A DNA stretch of 64,000 nt from Paraburkholderia ribeironis (GCF_900019265.1 NZ_CYGX02000004.1:62001-126000); one strand, 5' to 3'; positions 18,498 through 26,793 are shown, counted from the stretch's first letter. Program-made: numbers and translations. The notes: generated from the sequence alone by a model not told the origin.

Positions 18498-18863
18498 ATG
18501 CACACTCTTCTGAGCACCCGTCTTACCCGCGCCGCATTGAAAGCGGCGCGTCCCGCCCGCCGCCATGTGGTGCGCGCGCTGCGTCACCATGCCACCCGCG
18601 CTCGCGCGTTGGGCGAACAATGGCGCGATGCCAGATCGGTCGACGGTATTCGCACATGGTTCCACACGTTCTTCTCCACGCTGCGTCTGCAAGGTGGCTC
18701 GCGCCGTTTTTCGCTGCGCACGCTGCTGCGCAAACCGGCTCCGCTGCGCCTTACCGCCGCGAAACGCGCAGCGCCCGCCGCGCCGCAGAATACGAGTCGC
18801 CGCCCGCGTCGGATGTCGACGAGCAGCAGCGGCTGGTTTGCGTTCGCGTTCGCGAGCCGCTAG
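18498..18863 (+). CDS. Possible small, very basic protein (doubtful)
   Basis: 121 codons from the ATG at 18498; the frame can extend upstream to 18363. The product is extremely rich in Arg and Ala (LTRAALKAARPARRHVVRAL) and no domain is recognised. It lies convergent to metK, whose terminator is beyond it. It may be a nucleic-acid-binding protein or just an open frame in GC-rich DNA. Confidence 0.35.
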   Translation: MHTLLSTRLTRAALKAARPARRHVVRALRHHATRARALGEQWRDARSVDGIRTWFHTFFSTLRLQGGSRRFSLRTLLRKPAPLRLTAAKRAAPAAPQNTSRRPRRMSTSSSGWFAFAFASR

Positions 18864-18994
18864 GACGGTTCGTGAGCACGCCGCCCTACTAGCGGCACAT
18901 GTGTGGTGTCGACCCAGCGCCGCACGTCGCGGCGCGTGATGCCGTAAGCCAGCCGCACACGGCGCGGCCGCACCGGCAACCAGCAACACGCGAT

Positions 18995-19032
18995 AAAAAA
19001 CCCCGCCCGGCTTGCGCCGGCGGGGTTTTTTG
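18995..19032 (-). terminator. Intrinsic terminator of metK
   Basis: Read on the minus strand, AAAAAACCCCGCC pairs with GGCGGGGTTTTTT around an 11-base loop. It starts about 25 bases after the metK stop. Because of the flanking A-run and T-run it can work in both directions. Confidence 0.9.
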
Positions 19033-19055
19033 CTGAAGCGGGCGACTAGCGCTTC

Positions 19056-20243
19056 TTACGCCAGCGCAGCGACCGGTTCCGTGCCGGCGGCTTCGGCAAG
19101 CGCCAGCGCCTTGTCCGTGGCTTCCCACGTGAATTCCGGCTCTTCGCGGCCAAAGTGACCGTAGGCTGCGCTTTTCTCGTACACCGGGCGCAGCAGATCA
19201 AGCATCTGGATGATGCCCTTCGGACGCAGATCGAAATGCTCCTGCACCAGACGCGTGATCGTCGCGTCCGACACGCGGCCCGTGCCGAACGTGTTGACCA
19301 TCACCGAGGTCGGCTGCGCGACGCCAATCGCGTACGACACCTGAATCAGGCAACGCGACGCGAGGCCGGCGGCCACGATGTTCTTCGCGACATAGCGGCC
19401 AGCATAAGCCGCCGAGCGGTCGACCTTGGACGGATCCTTGCCCGAGAACGCGCCACCGCCATGGGGCGCCGCGCCGCCGTACGTATCGACGATGATCTTG
19501 CGGCCCGTCAGGCCGCAATCGCCTTGCGGACCACCGATCACGAAGCGGCCGGTCGGGTTCACGAGGAACTTGATGTCGCCCTTGATGAGTTCGGCGGGCA
19601 GCGTCGGCTTGATGACTTCTTCGATCACGGCTTCGCGCAGCGTGTCCAGATCGATGTCCGGCGAATGCTGGGTGGACAGCACGACGGTGTCGATCGAATA
19701 CGGCTTGCCGTCGACATAACGCACCGTAACCTGCGACTTTGCGTCCGGGCGCAGCCAGGGCAGGCGGCCATCACGGCGAAGATTCGCCTGACGCTCGACC
19801 AGACGGTGCGACAGGTGGATCGGCAGCGGCATCAGTTCAGGCGTTTCCTCGCACGCGTAACCGAACATCAGGCCCTGGTCGCCGGCGCCTTGATCGAGGT
19901 TGTTGTCGTGCGCGCGGTCCACGCCCTGGGCAATGTCCGGCGATTGCTTGTCGTACGCGACGAGCACCGCGCAGCCGCGATAGTCGATGCCGTAGTCGGT
20001 GTTGTCGTAGCCGATGCGCTTGATGGTGTTGCGCGCAACCTGGATGTAATCGACGTTCGCGGTCGTGGTGATTTCGCCGGCGAGCACGACCAGACCCGTG
20101 TTGCACAGCGTTTCAGCGGCAACACGCGAGTATTTGTCCTGGGCCAGAATCGCGTCGAGAATGGCGTCCGAGATCTGATCCGCGACTTTGTCGGGATGGC
20201 CTTCGGAGACGGATTCGGAAGTGAAGAGATAGTCGTTTGCCAC
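19056..20243 (-). CDS. metK: S-adenosylmethionine synthetase
   Basis: 395 residues from the GTG at 20243, preceded by GGAG at 8 bases; an upstream ATG at 20282 has no such site. It makes SAM from methionine and ATP. Family motifs are intact: [18 protein letters not shown] (ATP), [13 protein letters not shown], and the P-loop-like [20 protein letters not shown]. Divergent from lpxL, with the order metK–lpxL–dapF typical of Burkholderiaceae; here dapF is displaced by the mobile element. Confidence 0.97.
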   Translation of the reverse strand: MANDYLFTSESVSEGHPDKVADQISDAILDAILAQDKYSRVAAETLCNTGLVVLAGEITTTANVDYIQVARNTIKRIGYDNTDYGIDYRGCAVLVAYDKQSPDIAQGVDRAHDNNLDQGAGDQGLMFGYACEETPELMPLPIHLSHRLVERQANLRRDGRLPWLRPDAKSQVTVRYVDGKPYSIDTVVLSTQHSPDIDLDTLREAVIEEVIKPTLPAELIKGDIKFLVNPTGRFVIGGPQGDCGLTGRKIIVDTYGGAAPHGGGAFSGKDPSKVDRSAAYAGRYVAKNIVAAGLASRCLIQVSYAIGVAQPTSVMVNTFGTGRVSDATITRLVQEHFDLRPKGIIQMLDLLRPVYEKSAAYGHFGREEPEFTWEATDKALALAEAAGTEPVAALA

Positions 20244-20410
20244 GTTGCAGACTCCTTTTTGGTGGTTACGGTTGATTTTCACGTAGCCAGCTTCGGGGAG
20301 TCTTGAAGCGGCGACGCTTTAGCGGATTACCTGATCGGCCGGCGCGTATCCCATGGATCGCGCCCGCCAGCTTCGCCCCGCAAGTTGTCTATTAACTCGG
20401 CGAAGCCCTT

Positions 20411-20437
20411 ATTATAGCGACTTCCTAAGAATGTCAC
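20411..20437 (-). promoter_or_regulatory. Likely metK promoter
   Basis: On the minus strand a perfect -10 TATAAT (20416–20411) stands 15–16 bases after a GTGACA/TGTGAC -35 (about 20437–20432). This gives a leader of about 160 bases. I looked for a SAM or SAH riboswitch in this leader and did not see one. Confidence 0.65.
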
Positions 20438-20521
20438 AGGGTGTCCACGAGTGCGGTATTCCGTCAATTTTTCCGCTTTCCTGAAATCCGTCACGCGCAC
20501 CCCCTCGTTCCCGGGGGCGGC

Positions 20522-21406
20522 ATGCTGAGCCGTTATGGCGCCAGCTTCGCGATCGGGCTGTTGAAACTCTTCGCACTATTGCCCTATGGCTTCGTCGCCC
20601 GTCTCGGCGACGGGCTCGGCTGGCTGCTCTATCAGATTCCGAGCCGGCGCAAGCGCATCGTCCACACCAATCTGAAGCTCTGCTTCCCCGAGTGGAGCGA
20701 CGAGCGCCGCGAAGACGTCGCGCAGAAGCACTTTCGTCATGCGATCCGAAGCTACCTCGAGCGCAGCGTGCAATGGTTCGGCTCTGCGAAAAAGCTCGAA
20801 AAACTGATCCAGCTCGACAGCGCGATCGATCTGACGGACCCGAACCTGCCGCCCACGCTGTTCCTCGGCCTGCACTTCGTCGGTATCGAAGCCGGCTCGA
20901 TCTTTCTGAACTACTCGCTCAAGCGTCAATGCGGCTCGCTGTATCAGCCGATGTCGAACCCGCAGCTGGAAGAAGTCGCCAAGGCGGCGCGCGGGCGTTT
21001 CGGCGCGGACATGGCAAGCCGCGCCGACAGCGCCCGCGTCGTGCTGCGCTGGCTGCGCGACCGCAAGCCGGTGATGCTCGGCGCGGATATGGATTACGGC
21101 GCGCGCAATTCCACCTTCGTGCCGTTCTTCGGCGTGCCGACCTGCACGCTAACCGCGGTCGGGCGTCTGGCGAAGGTCGGCCATGCGCAGGTCGTGCCGT
21201 TCATCGGCGAGGTGCTGCCGAACTACAAGGGTTACCGGCTCAAGGTGTTCAAGCCGTGGGACGGCTATCCGACCGGCGACGACGACGCCGACGCGCGGCG
21301 CATGAACGCCTTTCTCGAAGAACAGATTCCGCTGATACCCGAGCAATACTACTGGGTGCACAAGCGCTTCAAGACCCGGCCGCCGGGCGTTCCAGGCGTG
21401 TATTGA
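20522..21406 (+). CDS. lpxL: Lipid A biosynthesis acyltransferase (lauroyl/myristoyl)
   Basis: 294 residues from the ATG at 20522; the frame is open back to 20441 but the first 27 codons look unlike protein. HtrB/LpxL family: the catalytic HX4E is in LGLHFVGIEAGSIFLN and the acceptor block is LGADMDYGARNSTFVPFFGV. A single N-terminal membrane helix (LLKLFALLPYGFVARLGDGL) holds it at the inner membrane. It adds a secondary acyl chain to Kdo2-lipid IVA. It originally preceded dapF; the mobile element now follows it. Confidence 0.88.
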   Translation: MLSRYGASFAIGLLKLFALLPYGFVARLGDGLGWLLYQIPSRRKRIVHTNLKLCFPEWSDERREDVAQKHFRHAIRSYLERSVQWFGSAKKLEKLIQLDSAIDLTDPNLPPTLFLGLHFVGIEAGSIFLNYSLKRQCGSLYQPMSNPQLEEVAKAARGRFGADMASRADSARVVLRWLRDRKPVMLGADMDYGARNSTFVPFFGVPTCTLTAVGRLAKVGHAQVVPFIGEVLPNYKGYRLKVFKPWDGYPTGDDDADARRMNAFLEEQIPLIPEQYYWVHKRFKTRPPGVPGVY

Positions 21407-21524
21407 GACGCGCCGGGCCACGCGGAATCGAACCACCGCCGACGCGGCCTGCAAGAAAGTGCCCGGACGCGGAAATGACGCGGCGCATGGGCGCATCGGC
21501 GGGCGCGTCACTTACAATAGCGTG

Positions 21525-21554
21525 ATGAAACTGAAATTCACCAAGATGAAATAA
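21525..21554 (+). pseudogene. dapF 5' stub left by integration
   Basis: ATG plus seven further dapF codons (MKLKFTKM), then a lysine codon and a stop, encoding a 9-residue peptide. These are the native first codons of dapF, cut off by the element inserted at its 5' end. TACAAT at 21518–21523... more exactly the TTACAAT tract ending at 21518 lies just upstream and is probably the original dapF -10, so the stub may still be transcribed, possibly as a leaderless message. Confidence 0.85.
21526..21548 (+). repeat. attL: left copy of the 23-bp attachment core
   Basis: The 23 bases, beginning TGAAACTGAAATTC and ending CCAAGATG, occur again, identical, at 39798–39820. Bases on either side differ between the two copies. 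The right copy continues into the dapF body and the left copy follows the native dapF promoter region, as expected of attL and attR. Confidence 0.92.
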
Positions 21555-21673
21555 AGTTTCACACAGTCTCTCTAGAATTCAGCAGTCGCCCAGAATCGTC
21601 CACCGCACAAAGGTTCTGTGGAATCGACCCTTCCGCGCCGTGTCTTGCGATATCACGACATCACGCCTAAAAT

Positions 21674-21730
21674 GGGTAGCTAGACGGGTAGCTACCCTTA
21701 GCTACCCAACGATTCCTGAAGGTAGCTACC
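21674..21730. repeat. Cluster of four GGGTAGCTA-type sites at the left end
   Basis: GGGTAGCTA at 21674–21682, the perfect palindrome GGGTAGCTACCC at 21686–21697, its inverse TAGCTACCC at 21699–21707, and the palindrome GGTAGCTACC at 21721–21730, directly before the integrase GTG. The same word recurs at the right end (39714–39733). Probable arm-type binding sites for the integrase or an excisionase. Overlap with the integrase start suggests autoregulation. Confidence 0.7.
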
Positions 21731-21731
21731 G

Positions 21732-23006
21732 GTGGCAAAGAGAGAATCCAAAGTCCTGTCGGACACGCAGTTACGGCACTGGGTCAACGCGGGTGAGCCT
21801 GTCGCCAAGTCGGACGGCGACGGCCTCACGTTCACCCTGTCAGCGGCAGGCCTCGCTGCCTGGGTGCTTCGGTACAGGCACGGGGGGCGGCGCGGCGAGA
21901 TCACCTTGGGGCGCTACCCGGACGTAGGTCTTGCGCAGGCTCGCAAGGACGCCGCCGCACGTCGGGTGCAGATCGCCAATGGAGAGAACCCTTCCCTCAT
22001 CCGGCGGCGCGAAAAGACGGCGGCGGTTACAGCTCTGACGGTGCGCCAGCTAGTTGAGGATTACCGGATCAAGGTACTCCCCGCCAAAGCGGAAAAGACC
22101 CGCCTCTCCCACAATTACCATCTCGACGTGTTTATCGGGCCGAAGCTTGGCCCCATGCTCGCGCGTGACGTGCAGGCCGGCGACATCATCGCAATGGTTG
22201 AGGATGCGAAGAAGCCCTGGCCGACGTCAGCACTGATGCTAAACACGACCAACAGGCTGTTCGCCCACGCTGCCGGAAAGCGGATCATTACGTCCAATCC
22301 GTGTGCGGGAATCGAGCTATCCGCCATTCTTGGACCGCGCCCGCCGCGCCGTCAGCGCCTGATGCTGACCGAAGCCGAGTTACGCAAGCTGCTGACTTCG
22401 GTCGATACAGTCGGGCGGCAGAACGGGCTGTGCCTGCGGATCCTGCTCGCGACAGGCGTCCGGTCTAGCGAACTGTTCAAGGCGAGGTGGTCCGAGGTGA
22501 ATCTCGGCGAGGATGCGTCGTGGACCGTGCCCGCCGAGCGCATCAAAACACGGGCGTCGAACAACGCGGCTTTCACGGTGCCGCTATCCGCGCACGTAGT
22601 CGGTTGGCTAGAGGAACTGAAAAATCTGGCTGCTGGATCAGATTTCGTCCTGCCAGCCAGACAGGCGCGCCGCAAAGCCGAAGCAGGCGGCGACACGCAT
22701 CAGGCGGAAAACACGCTATGGGCCGCCCTCAATCGCCTCTTTGATAGCCCCCTCACCGGCGTTCGTCGCTTCACGCCACATGACATGCGCTCGACAATCA
22801 AAAGCCACCTGAGGGCAATGGGAGTTGACCGGGACATCAGCGAACGCGTCTTGAATCATAAACTCGCCGGGGTGGAAGGGGTTTACGACAAAGGCGACTA
22901 CCTGCGCGAACGTCGTCACGCGCTCGAACTGTGGTCGCAGTTTCTGCACGCGTGCGAGACCGGCGCCGAATGGAACGTAACACCTTTGCGGGGCATTGCT
23001 GCCTAG
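21732..23006 (+). CDS. Tyrosine recombinase (prophage/island integrase)
   Basis: 424 residues, GTG start. It has an N-terminal DUF4102-like arm-binding domain (DGLTFTLSAAGLAAWVLRYR, GEITLGRYPDVGLAQARKDA), a SAM-like core-binding domain around residues 100–190, and the catalytic domain. The catalytic residues are ATGVRSSELF (Arg, about residue 240), FTPHDMRST (His-x-x-Arg, about 350), LNHKLAG (His) and VYDKGDYL (Tyr, about 385). It integrates and excises the element at the dapF core 180 bases away. P4-type integrases usually use tRNA genes, so a protein-gene site is notable. Confidence 0.95.
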   Translation: MAKRESKVLSDTQLRHWVNAGEPVAKSDGDGLTFTLSAAGLAAWVLRYRHGGRRGEITLGRYPDVGLAQARKDAAARRVQIANGENPSLIRRREKTAAVTALTVRQLVEDYRIKVLPAKAEKTRLSHNYHLDVFIGPKLGPMLARDVQAGDIIAMVEDAKKPWPTSALMLNTTNRLFAHAAGKRIITSNPCAGIELSAILGPRPPRRQRLMLTEAELRKLLTSVDTVGRQNGLCLRILLATGVRSSELFKARWSEVNLGEDASWTVPAERIKTRASNNAAFTVPLSAHVVGWLEELKNLAAGSDFVLPARQARRKAEAGGDTHQAENTLWAALNRLFDSPLTGVRRFTPHDMRSTIKSHLRAMGVDRDISERVLNHKLAGVEGVYDKGDYLRERRHALELWSQFLHACETGAEWNVTPLRGIAA

Positions 23007-23015
23007 GTCGATCCC

Positions 23016-23549
23016 ATGAAAAAGCCCAAAACCCGCCGACCTGTACCGATCCAGATGGATCGCGATTTGTTGCCGCGATACCTGAGTGCAGCAAAAGACG
23101 GCGACACGATGGCGGCGCGTCACTTGCTGGCGCTATTCTGCGAAGACCTGAAGACCGGAGCCTCTGTCGATCCAGGACTTGTCGCTTACATTCACCAGAT
23201 ACTGAGCGGAGTGGTTGCGCTCAAAGATGCGCGCGAAGCGCCACGCACCGCTGGCGGAAAGCGCGCCGGCAACGAAGCGCAGCACTATCGCGCCATCGTG
23301 CAGGTGATGGGCCTGGTTGAGCCTCGCGGGCAGCCGGCGAGGCGCGAGAAGCACCTTGACGTGGCGATCGAGGTCCGCGAGGAAATGGAGGCGGGCGCGA
23401 CGTTGGAGAACGCTGCTGCGGCCGTAGAGGAAGCGAATCCGGGCATCGGCAATGCGACGAATATCTACTCCGCGAACGCGACAGCAGCGCGTGCGAACTC
23501 CGACATGAAGCGCCGCGACGAATACGCCCGCAAGGCCGATACGGATTAA
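23016..23549 (+). CDS. Hypothetical protein of the mobile element
   Basis: 177 residues, starting 9 bases after the integrase stop. Largely helical and charged; a Lys/Arg-rich start (MKKPKTRRPVPIQMDRDLL) and an Ala/Glu-rich C-terminal half (EVREEMEAGATLENAAAAVE). The middle, GKRAGNEAQHYRAIVQVMGL, hints at a DNA-binding or replication-associated small protein. No family is recognised. The frame has good codon use and a normal stop. Confidence 0.7.
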   Translation: MKKPKTRRPVPIQMDRDLLPRYLSAAKDGDTMAARHLLALFCEDLKTGASVDPGLVAYIHQILSGVVALKDAREAPRTAGGKRAGNEAQHYRAIVQVMGLVEPRGQPARREKHLDVAIEVREEMEAGATLENAAAAVEEANPGIGNATNIYSANATAARANSDMKRRDEYARKADTD

Positions 23550-23627
23550 TCCCGCTGGTTTTCTGGTAGTGAGTACGCGGCCAGTGTGCCGCAGCATGGT
23601 TCCTGTCGTTTCACCCGGAGCCATGCA

Positions 23628-23861
23628 ATGCCTACCCAAACCAAAACCCTCATCGCCGAATCGCTACGTCATTTTGACGAACTCCCCGATTCCGCACACG
23701 TAAAGCAGCCAGTCGTCGAATCACTCTTCGCGTGTTCGCATTCCAGCGTATGGCGACGCGTCAAGTCGGGCGCCATTCCCGCGCCCAGGAAGTTCGGTTC
23801 CAGCACGGTCTGGAACGTCGGCGAGCTGCGCGCCGCGCTTACTGCTCAAGCGGAGGTGTGA
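23628..23861 (+). CDS. AlpA-like DNA-binding regulator, copy 1
   Basis: 77 residues from the ATG at 23628, with GGAG 7 bases upstream. A compact winged-helix protein of the AlpA/excisionase group: VVESLFACSHSSVWRRVKSG is the helix-turn-helix and AIPAPRKFGSSTVWNVGELR the wing. AlpA proteins activate integrase genes or act as excisionases. A clear paralogue lies at 26794; both share the DELPDSAHVK/DRLPNSAYVK lead-in. Confidence 0.85.
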   Translation: MPTQTKTLIAESLRHFDELPDSAHVKQPVVESLFACSHSSVWRRVKSGAIPAPRKFGSSTVWNVGELRAALTAQAEV

Positions 23862-23862
23862 G

Positions 23863-24216
23863 ATGTCTCCGCGCGTACTACCTTTGACCGTATTGACGTT
23901 CGATGCTCTTCTTGTCGATTGGCGCAAGATGCTTGAAACCGAGGGCGTCCCTTTCATCCAGACGGATTTGCGGATGGGACTTCCGTCTTTCTTCCTTCCA
24001 GGGAGGCCCAACCACTGGTTGCAGGTGCTCGCGGAGGTAAAGGCCGGCACAATTGCCCGCATGGAGGCGATCTGCAAGGCGACCGGAGTCGACGGTTACC
24101 TCGCTATCGGGGCGACCGGCCTGTCGGGCCTGCTGACCGTCTACGCGGCGGCGCGCCCCTCAGTCGACCGACGCCGGTATGCGCAAATTCTTCTGAACCG
24201 GAGAGACACGCCATGA
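23863..24216 (+). CDS. Hypothetical phage-type protein
   Basis: 117 residues, one base after the AlpA stop. The core GLPSFFLPGRPNHWLQVLAE is followed by a predicted helix and a mildly hydrophobic segment, LAIGATGLSGLLTVYAAARP. No domain recognised. It overlaps the next start (ATGA), so it belongs to a tightly packed early operon. Confidence 0.7.
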   Translation: MSPRVLPLTVLTFDALLVDWRKMLETEGVPFIQTDLRMGLPSFFLPGRPNHWLQVLAEVKAGTIARMEAICKATGVDGYLAIGATGLSGLLTVYAAARPSVDRRRYAQILLNRRDTP

Positions 24217-24428
24217 ACGGACGTACTCTCAGCGGCGACCGGAATCAATGCGCCGGCTGCCGCGAATACTTCAACAGCTCCACGGCATTCGACTGGCACC
24301 GCACAGGTGAATTCAGCTGTGATCGACGGTGTATGTCCGACGGCGAGATGCGCACGAGGGGTATGTCGATCAACAGCGCCGGTTTCTGGATCACGAAACC
24401 TTATGCAAAGTACGCGGAGGAGGCATGA
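24213..24428 (+). CDS. FDXHR-type putative zinc-binding protein
   Basis: 71 residues. The zinc-ribbon-like block CAGCREYFNSSTAFDWHR, then CDRRC, carries the FDxHR signature of small phage zinc-binding proteins. The metal ligands would be the CxxC pair, the His and the later Cys residues. Function unknown; the family is common in phage early regions. Overlaps both neighbours by four bases. Confidence 0.8.
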   Translation: MNGRTLSGDRNQCAGCREYFNSSTAFDWHRTGEFSCDRRCMSDGEMRTRGMSINSAGFWITKPYAKYAEEA

Positions 24429-24661
24429 GGAACTTCTTCCTAAAGGAGGGCACCCGATGCGCGCACTGTGATCGCCGGTTCGCTGCAAATGCGCTTGAAC
24501 GGCACAGGCCGCTTCGGGCTGACCATGAAGGCAACGTACTTCCTCGTTGTCTGCCTGACGATGAACTGGCTCGCGCCGGCCTGACGTGCACGCGGCGCGG
24601 CGTCTGGGTAATCGATCCACGCGGCGCGGGCGGGGCTTTCGTATCGGGGCGCTTTTCATGA
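24425..24661 (+). CDS. Second small zinc-binding-like protein
   Basis: 78 residues from the ATG at 24425, which overlaps the previous stop. It starts MRNFFLKEGTRCAHCDRRFA, with a CxxC and then ERHRPL and later Cys residues, so it resembles a divergent partner of the preceding FDxHR protein. AAAGGAGGGC lies inside its start and would serve poorly, so coupling through ATGA is the likely start signal. Confidence 0.65.
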   Translation: MRNFFLKEGTRCAHCDRRFAANALERHRPLRADHEGNVLPRCLPDDELARAGLTCTRRGVWVIDPRGAGGAFVSGRFS

Positions 24662-24963
24662 TCGCAGCCGACGCAGACGAGATTTCGTTCTTCTACGACG
24701 CGCCCGCCGCGATCGTGCTGATTCACGACGGCGAACCGATGTACTTCTTCGCGAACCGCGCGGTGCTCACGCCGGACGGGCATATGATTCCTACAGCCGC
24801 CGACGGGACACGCGCCATGCGCCCGCACGTTGTCGTCGATACATCCGGCGTGCTTGAAACGATGTTCATCGGCGAGTGGACTGCGGAGGAAGAAGCCAGG
24901 CTGCGCGTTGCGGTTAGCGCGCTTGAGAATTTTCTGGCATTAAAACCAGAAGGTAACGCATGA
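24658..24963 (+). CDS. Hypothetical protein, element family A, copy 1
   Basis: 101 residues, ATGA overlap at both ends. The C-terminal half (VVVDTSGVLETMFIGEWTAE, then EEARLRVAVSALENF) resembles the C-terminal halves of the products at 25353 and 25817: a Gly, a hydrophobic strand, FxGxW, then a charged helix. I treat the three as divergent paralogues of an undescribed small family. Function unknown. Confidence 0.65.
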   Translation: MIAADADEISFFYDAPAAIVLIHDGEPMYFFANRAVLTPDGHMIPTAADGTRAMRPHVVVDTSGVLETMFIGEWTAEEEARLRVAVSALENFLALKPEGNA

Positions 24964-25238
24964 CAATCGATAGTTCACTCACACTGTACCGTGCTGAGGC
25001 CCTGCCGGGCCAACGATATCCGCTCCCTGCGGGCTGGAATCCGGATGAGAGATGCTCTGTGTTCTTTGTCCTGACGGCGCGGGGGCCGGAACTGTACCCA
25101 TTCGTTAGCGTCGGCGATATCGCGGGCGTCCAGCTATTACGCGCCGGACCCCAGTGCGGCTTTCACCGGGTACATGGATACGAAGTACGGGAAAGACACC
25201 TGGCGGTTTTAGGTCACAGACGCTTTAAGCCGCATTAG
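24960..25238 (+). CDS. Hypothetical protein
   Basis: 92 residues, starting within the previous stop (ATGA). Sequence such as LYRAEALPGQRYPLPAGW and ELYPFVSVGDIAGVQLLRAG suggests a small beta-rich protein. Not recognised. It is the last gene of the packed run that begins at 23863. Confidence 0.6.
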   Translation: MTIDSSLTLYRAEALPGQRYPLPAGWNPDERCSVFFVLTARGPELYPFVSVGDIAGVQLLRAGPQCGFHRVHGYEVRERHLAVLGHRRFKPH

Positions 25239-25291
25239 ACGGTATTGGACTTTGCAGAACGTAGTTAGCAGTACCAGGCAACAAAAGGGAG

Positions 25292-25327
25292 GGCTCCCGA
25301 CCACGGTGGCACGTTACGCCGGGAGCC
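25292..25327. repeat. Inverted repeat upstream of a phage-type gene
   Basis: GGCTCCCG (25292–25299) and CGGGAGCC (25320–25327) can pair around a 20-base loop. No T-run follows, so it is not a standard terminator; it may be an operator or attenuator for the gene starting at 25353. Confidence 0.4.
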
Positions 25328-25352
25328 TCAAAACGACATCAAGGAAAAGACC

Positions 25353-25700
25353 ATGAATATCAACGCTTACCACCTCACGCCCGCGCAATCGAAAGGCCTC
25401 ACACATGGCCTGAAGAAGCGCCCCACAGCCGGCGCACTGCCTTACACCACGGTGGCCGTGCGGGAAGGCCGCTACGTCATGCTGTTCCTCATCGCGCACG
25501 TGCTCGAAGACGAGAGTGGCGCGATTTGCCCTGTAGGGCCTGACGGTGAGGTGCCCATTGGCCCCTACGCGATGCTCGGCGACGGCGGCGAAGTTGCCTT
25601 TGTGGGCGACTGGAGTGACGACGAAGATCTGCACCAGGCGATCCTGAAGGTGGCGCACATGCAGAAGGCCGACGCCGTGCGCGCCGCCCCGGTGCACTGA
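25353..25700 (+). CDS. Hypothetical protein, element family A, copy 2
   Basis: 115 residues. The start codon follows AAGGAAAAGACC, a good ribosome site. The second half, CPVGPDGEVPIGPYAMLGDG, then GEVAFVGDWSDDEDLHQAIL, aligns by eye with family members at 24658 and 25817 (P-x-G-Y, then G-x-V-x-F-V-G-x-W). A hydrophobic strand, YVMLFLIAHVLED, lies before it. Function unknown. Confidence 0.65.
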   Translation: MNINAYHLTPAQSKGLTHGLKKRPTAGALPYTTVAVREGRYVMLFLIAHVLEDESGAICPVGPDGEVPIGPYAMLGDGGEVAFVGDWSDDEDLHQAILKVAHMQKADAVRAAPVH

Positions 25701-25702
25701 CC

Positions 25703-25789
25703 ATGTTCGTCCTGCTGTACTTTCTGCTGATGCCCCCGCTGTTTCCGGTGCTGCTGATAGCGTCACTGGTGCAGGGGGCGGGAATATGA
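25703..25789 (+). CDS. 28-residue hydrophobic peptide
   Basis: Starts 2 bases after the preceding stop and codes for one membrane helix and little else (MFVLLYFLLMPPLFPVLLIA at the start). Translational coupling to the upstream gene is likely because no clear ribosome site is present. Tiny single-helix peptides are common in phage and satellite operons. Too short for confidence. Confidence 0.4.
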   Translation: MFVLLYFLLMPPLFPVLLIASLVQGAGI

Positions 25790-25816
25790 CGCTATCTGAT
25801 CGAAAAGGAAAAAACC

Positions 25817-26221
25817 ATGCTGAAAACCATTCTGCAATCCCTCTTCCCGGGTGTCGCGCGCAATCGCGCCGATGCGTGTGACGCGCTCGCACGCGAGCTG
25901 CCGAAGAGTCTCACCCTGCCGGTGTACTGGCGTGCGGCGCGCAGCGAGCGCGCAGTATGGGCCGTGTGGCTGGCGGGGGTGCTCGTTCAGGCGGCCATCG
26001 ATCGCGTTGAGGAGAAGGACGGCGTTTTCCTGCCAGTCGACGTGCTGGGGCGCTATCCCCGTGGCCGGTACGTGCTTGCCGACATGGACGGCCGGGTTGA
26101 GTTCGTCGGCAGGTGGCCTGCGAAGACGCGCGAGCAGGTTGAGGCCGTGCTCGATCATCGACTGACCGCCGCGCGCCAGTGCTGGCTGCACGCACCGCAG
26201 GCTGGGGGAACATCATGCTGA
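25817..26221 (+). CDS. Hypothetical protein, element family A, copy 3
   Basis: 134 residues, start preceded by AAAAGGAAAAAACC. The C-terminal half LPVDVLGRYPRGRYVLADMD, then GRVEFVGRWPAKTREQVEAV, is the clearest match to the products at 24658 and 25353. The N-terminal half has an Ala/Trp-rich hydrophobic stretch (RAVWAVWLAGVLVQAAID). Function unknown. Its end overlaps the next gene by 7 bases. Confidence 0.65.
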   Translation: MLKTILQSLFPGVARNRADACDALARELPKSLTLPVYWRAARSERAVWAVWLAGVLVQAAIDRVEEKDGVFLPVDVLGRYPRGRYVLADMDGRVEFVGRWPAKTREQVEAVLDHRLTAARQCWLHAPQAGGTSC

Positions 26222-26583
26222 GATCCGACTTCGAACCCGCGCTTATCACTGACTCGCTGCCGCCCGCCCGCGCGATCGAGCAGAGCCGGCGGGGCAGGCC
26301 GCGCAAACCGGACGCGCAGACCAACGCTCAAAGGCAGGCACGGTGGCGCGAACGCCGGAAAGCGAAGCGTAACGGAAAAGATTCCGCACCGCCTGATGCA
26401 ATTTCCGTTACGCCTGACGTGAATTCCGCACCCTGGGTGATCGAGTCCGAACGCGGCTATCCGCTTTTCACCGGAACGCGCGTCGTGTGCACGGCGTGGC
26501 TCGAAGCACAGCCAGAATTCTTCGTGGTATCGACCCACGAGGCATCTGGGACCATTGTCGTGCGGGCACTGGCACGCCGATGA
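26215..26583 (+). CDS. Hypothetical protein with AT-hook-like motif
   Basis: 122 residues from the ATG at 26215. RRGRPRKPDAQTNAQRQARW contains an RGRPRK AT-hook-like core followed by a basic helix (RERRKAKRNGK), suggesting DNA binding. The C-terminal half (GYPLFTGTRVVCTAWLEAQP) is beta-rich and slightly recalls the family A strands. Overlaps its neighbours on both sides. Confidence 0.65.
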   Translation: MLRSDFEPALITDSLPPARAIEQSRRGRPRKPDAQTNAQRQARWRERRKAKRNGKDSAPPDAISVTPDVNSAPWVIESERGYPLFTGTRVVCTAWLEAQPEFFVVSTHEASGTIVVRALARR

Positions 26584-26681
26584 CCGACACCAAACCCGGG
26601 AAACCCGCCAGCCATCCCCGCCCCACGTATCTCGAAAGCCCCGCACCGCCCCCGGTGCTGGCGGCGCGCCAACGTTTATAG
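26580..26681 (+). CDS. 33-residue proline-rich peptide (possible)
   Basis: ATGA overlap with the preceding gene and a stop just inside the left half of the palindrome at 26676. The product is Pro/Ala/Arg-rich (MTDTKPGKPASHPRPTYLES at the start). It ends this leftward operon of small genes. Could be a spurious tail ORF. Confidence 0.4.
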   Translation: MTDTKPGKPASHPRPTYLESPAPPPVLAARQRL

Positions 26682-26693
26682 CAATTGCTATAA
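26676..26693. promoter_or_regulatory. Palindromic operator upstream of alpA copy 2
   Basis: TTATAGCAATTGCTATAA is a perfect 18-bp palindrome. It is centred about 74 bases before the expected start of transcription and 30 bases upstream of the -35 at 26724. A nearly identical site stands in the same place before the promoter at 32395. The position suits an activator. Confidence 0.75.
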
Positions 26694-26723
26694 GAAACCG
26701 CTTTATTTTCAATGGGTTAGGCG

Positions 26724-26752
26724 TTGCAAGAAGCGTTCGGGCTCTTTATACC
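26724..26752 (+). promoter_or_regulatory. Promoter of the alpA2–replicase unit
   Basis: TTGCAA (26724–26729), a 17-base spacer, and TATACC (26747–26752). The alpA2 start is about 40 bases downstream of the -10. Confidence 0.6.
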
Positions 26753-26793
26753 CGGTCCATGTTGTTTCAGTTAACTTCATTAGGAGTCCTAAA

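Noticed and set aside
20244..20440. SAM or SAH riboswitch in the metK leader
   Set aside because: The leader has a good promoter but I could not find the paired elements and conserved blocks of SAM-II, SAM/SAH or SAH riboswitches.
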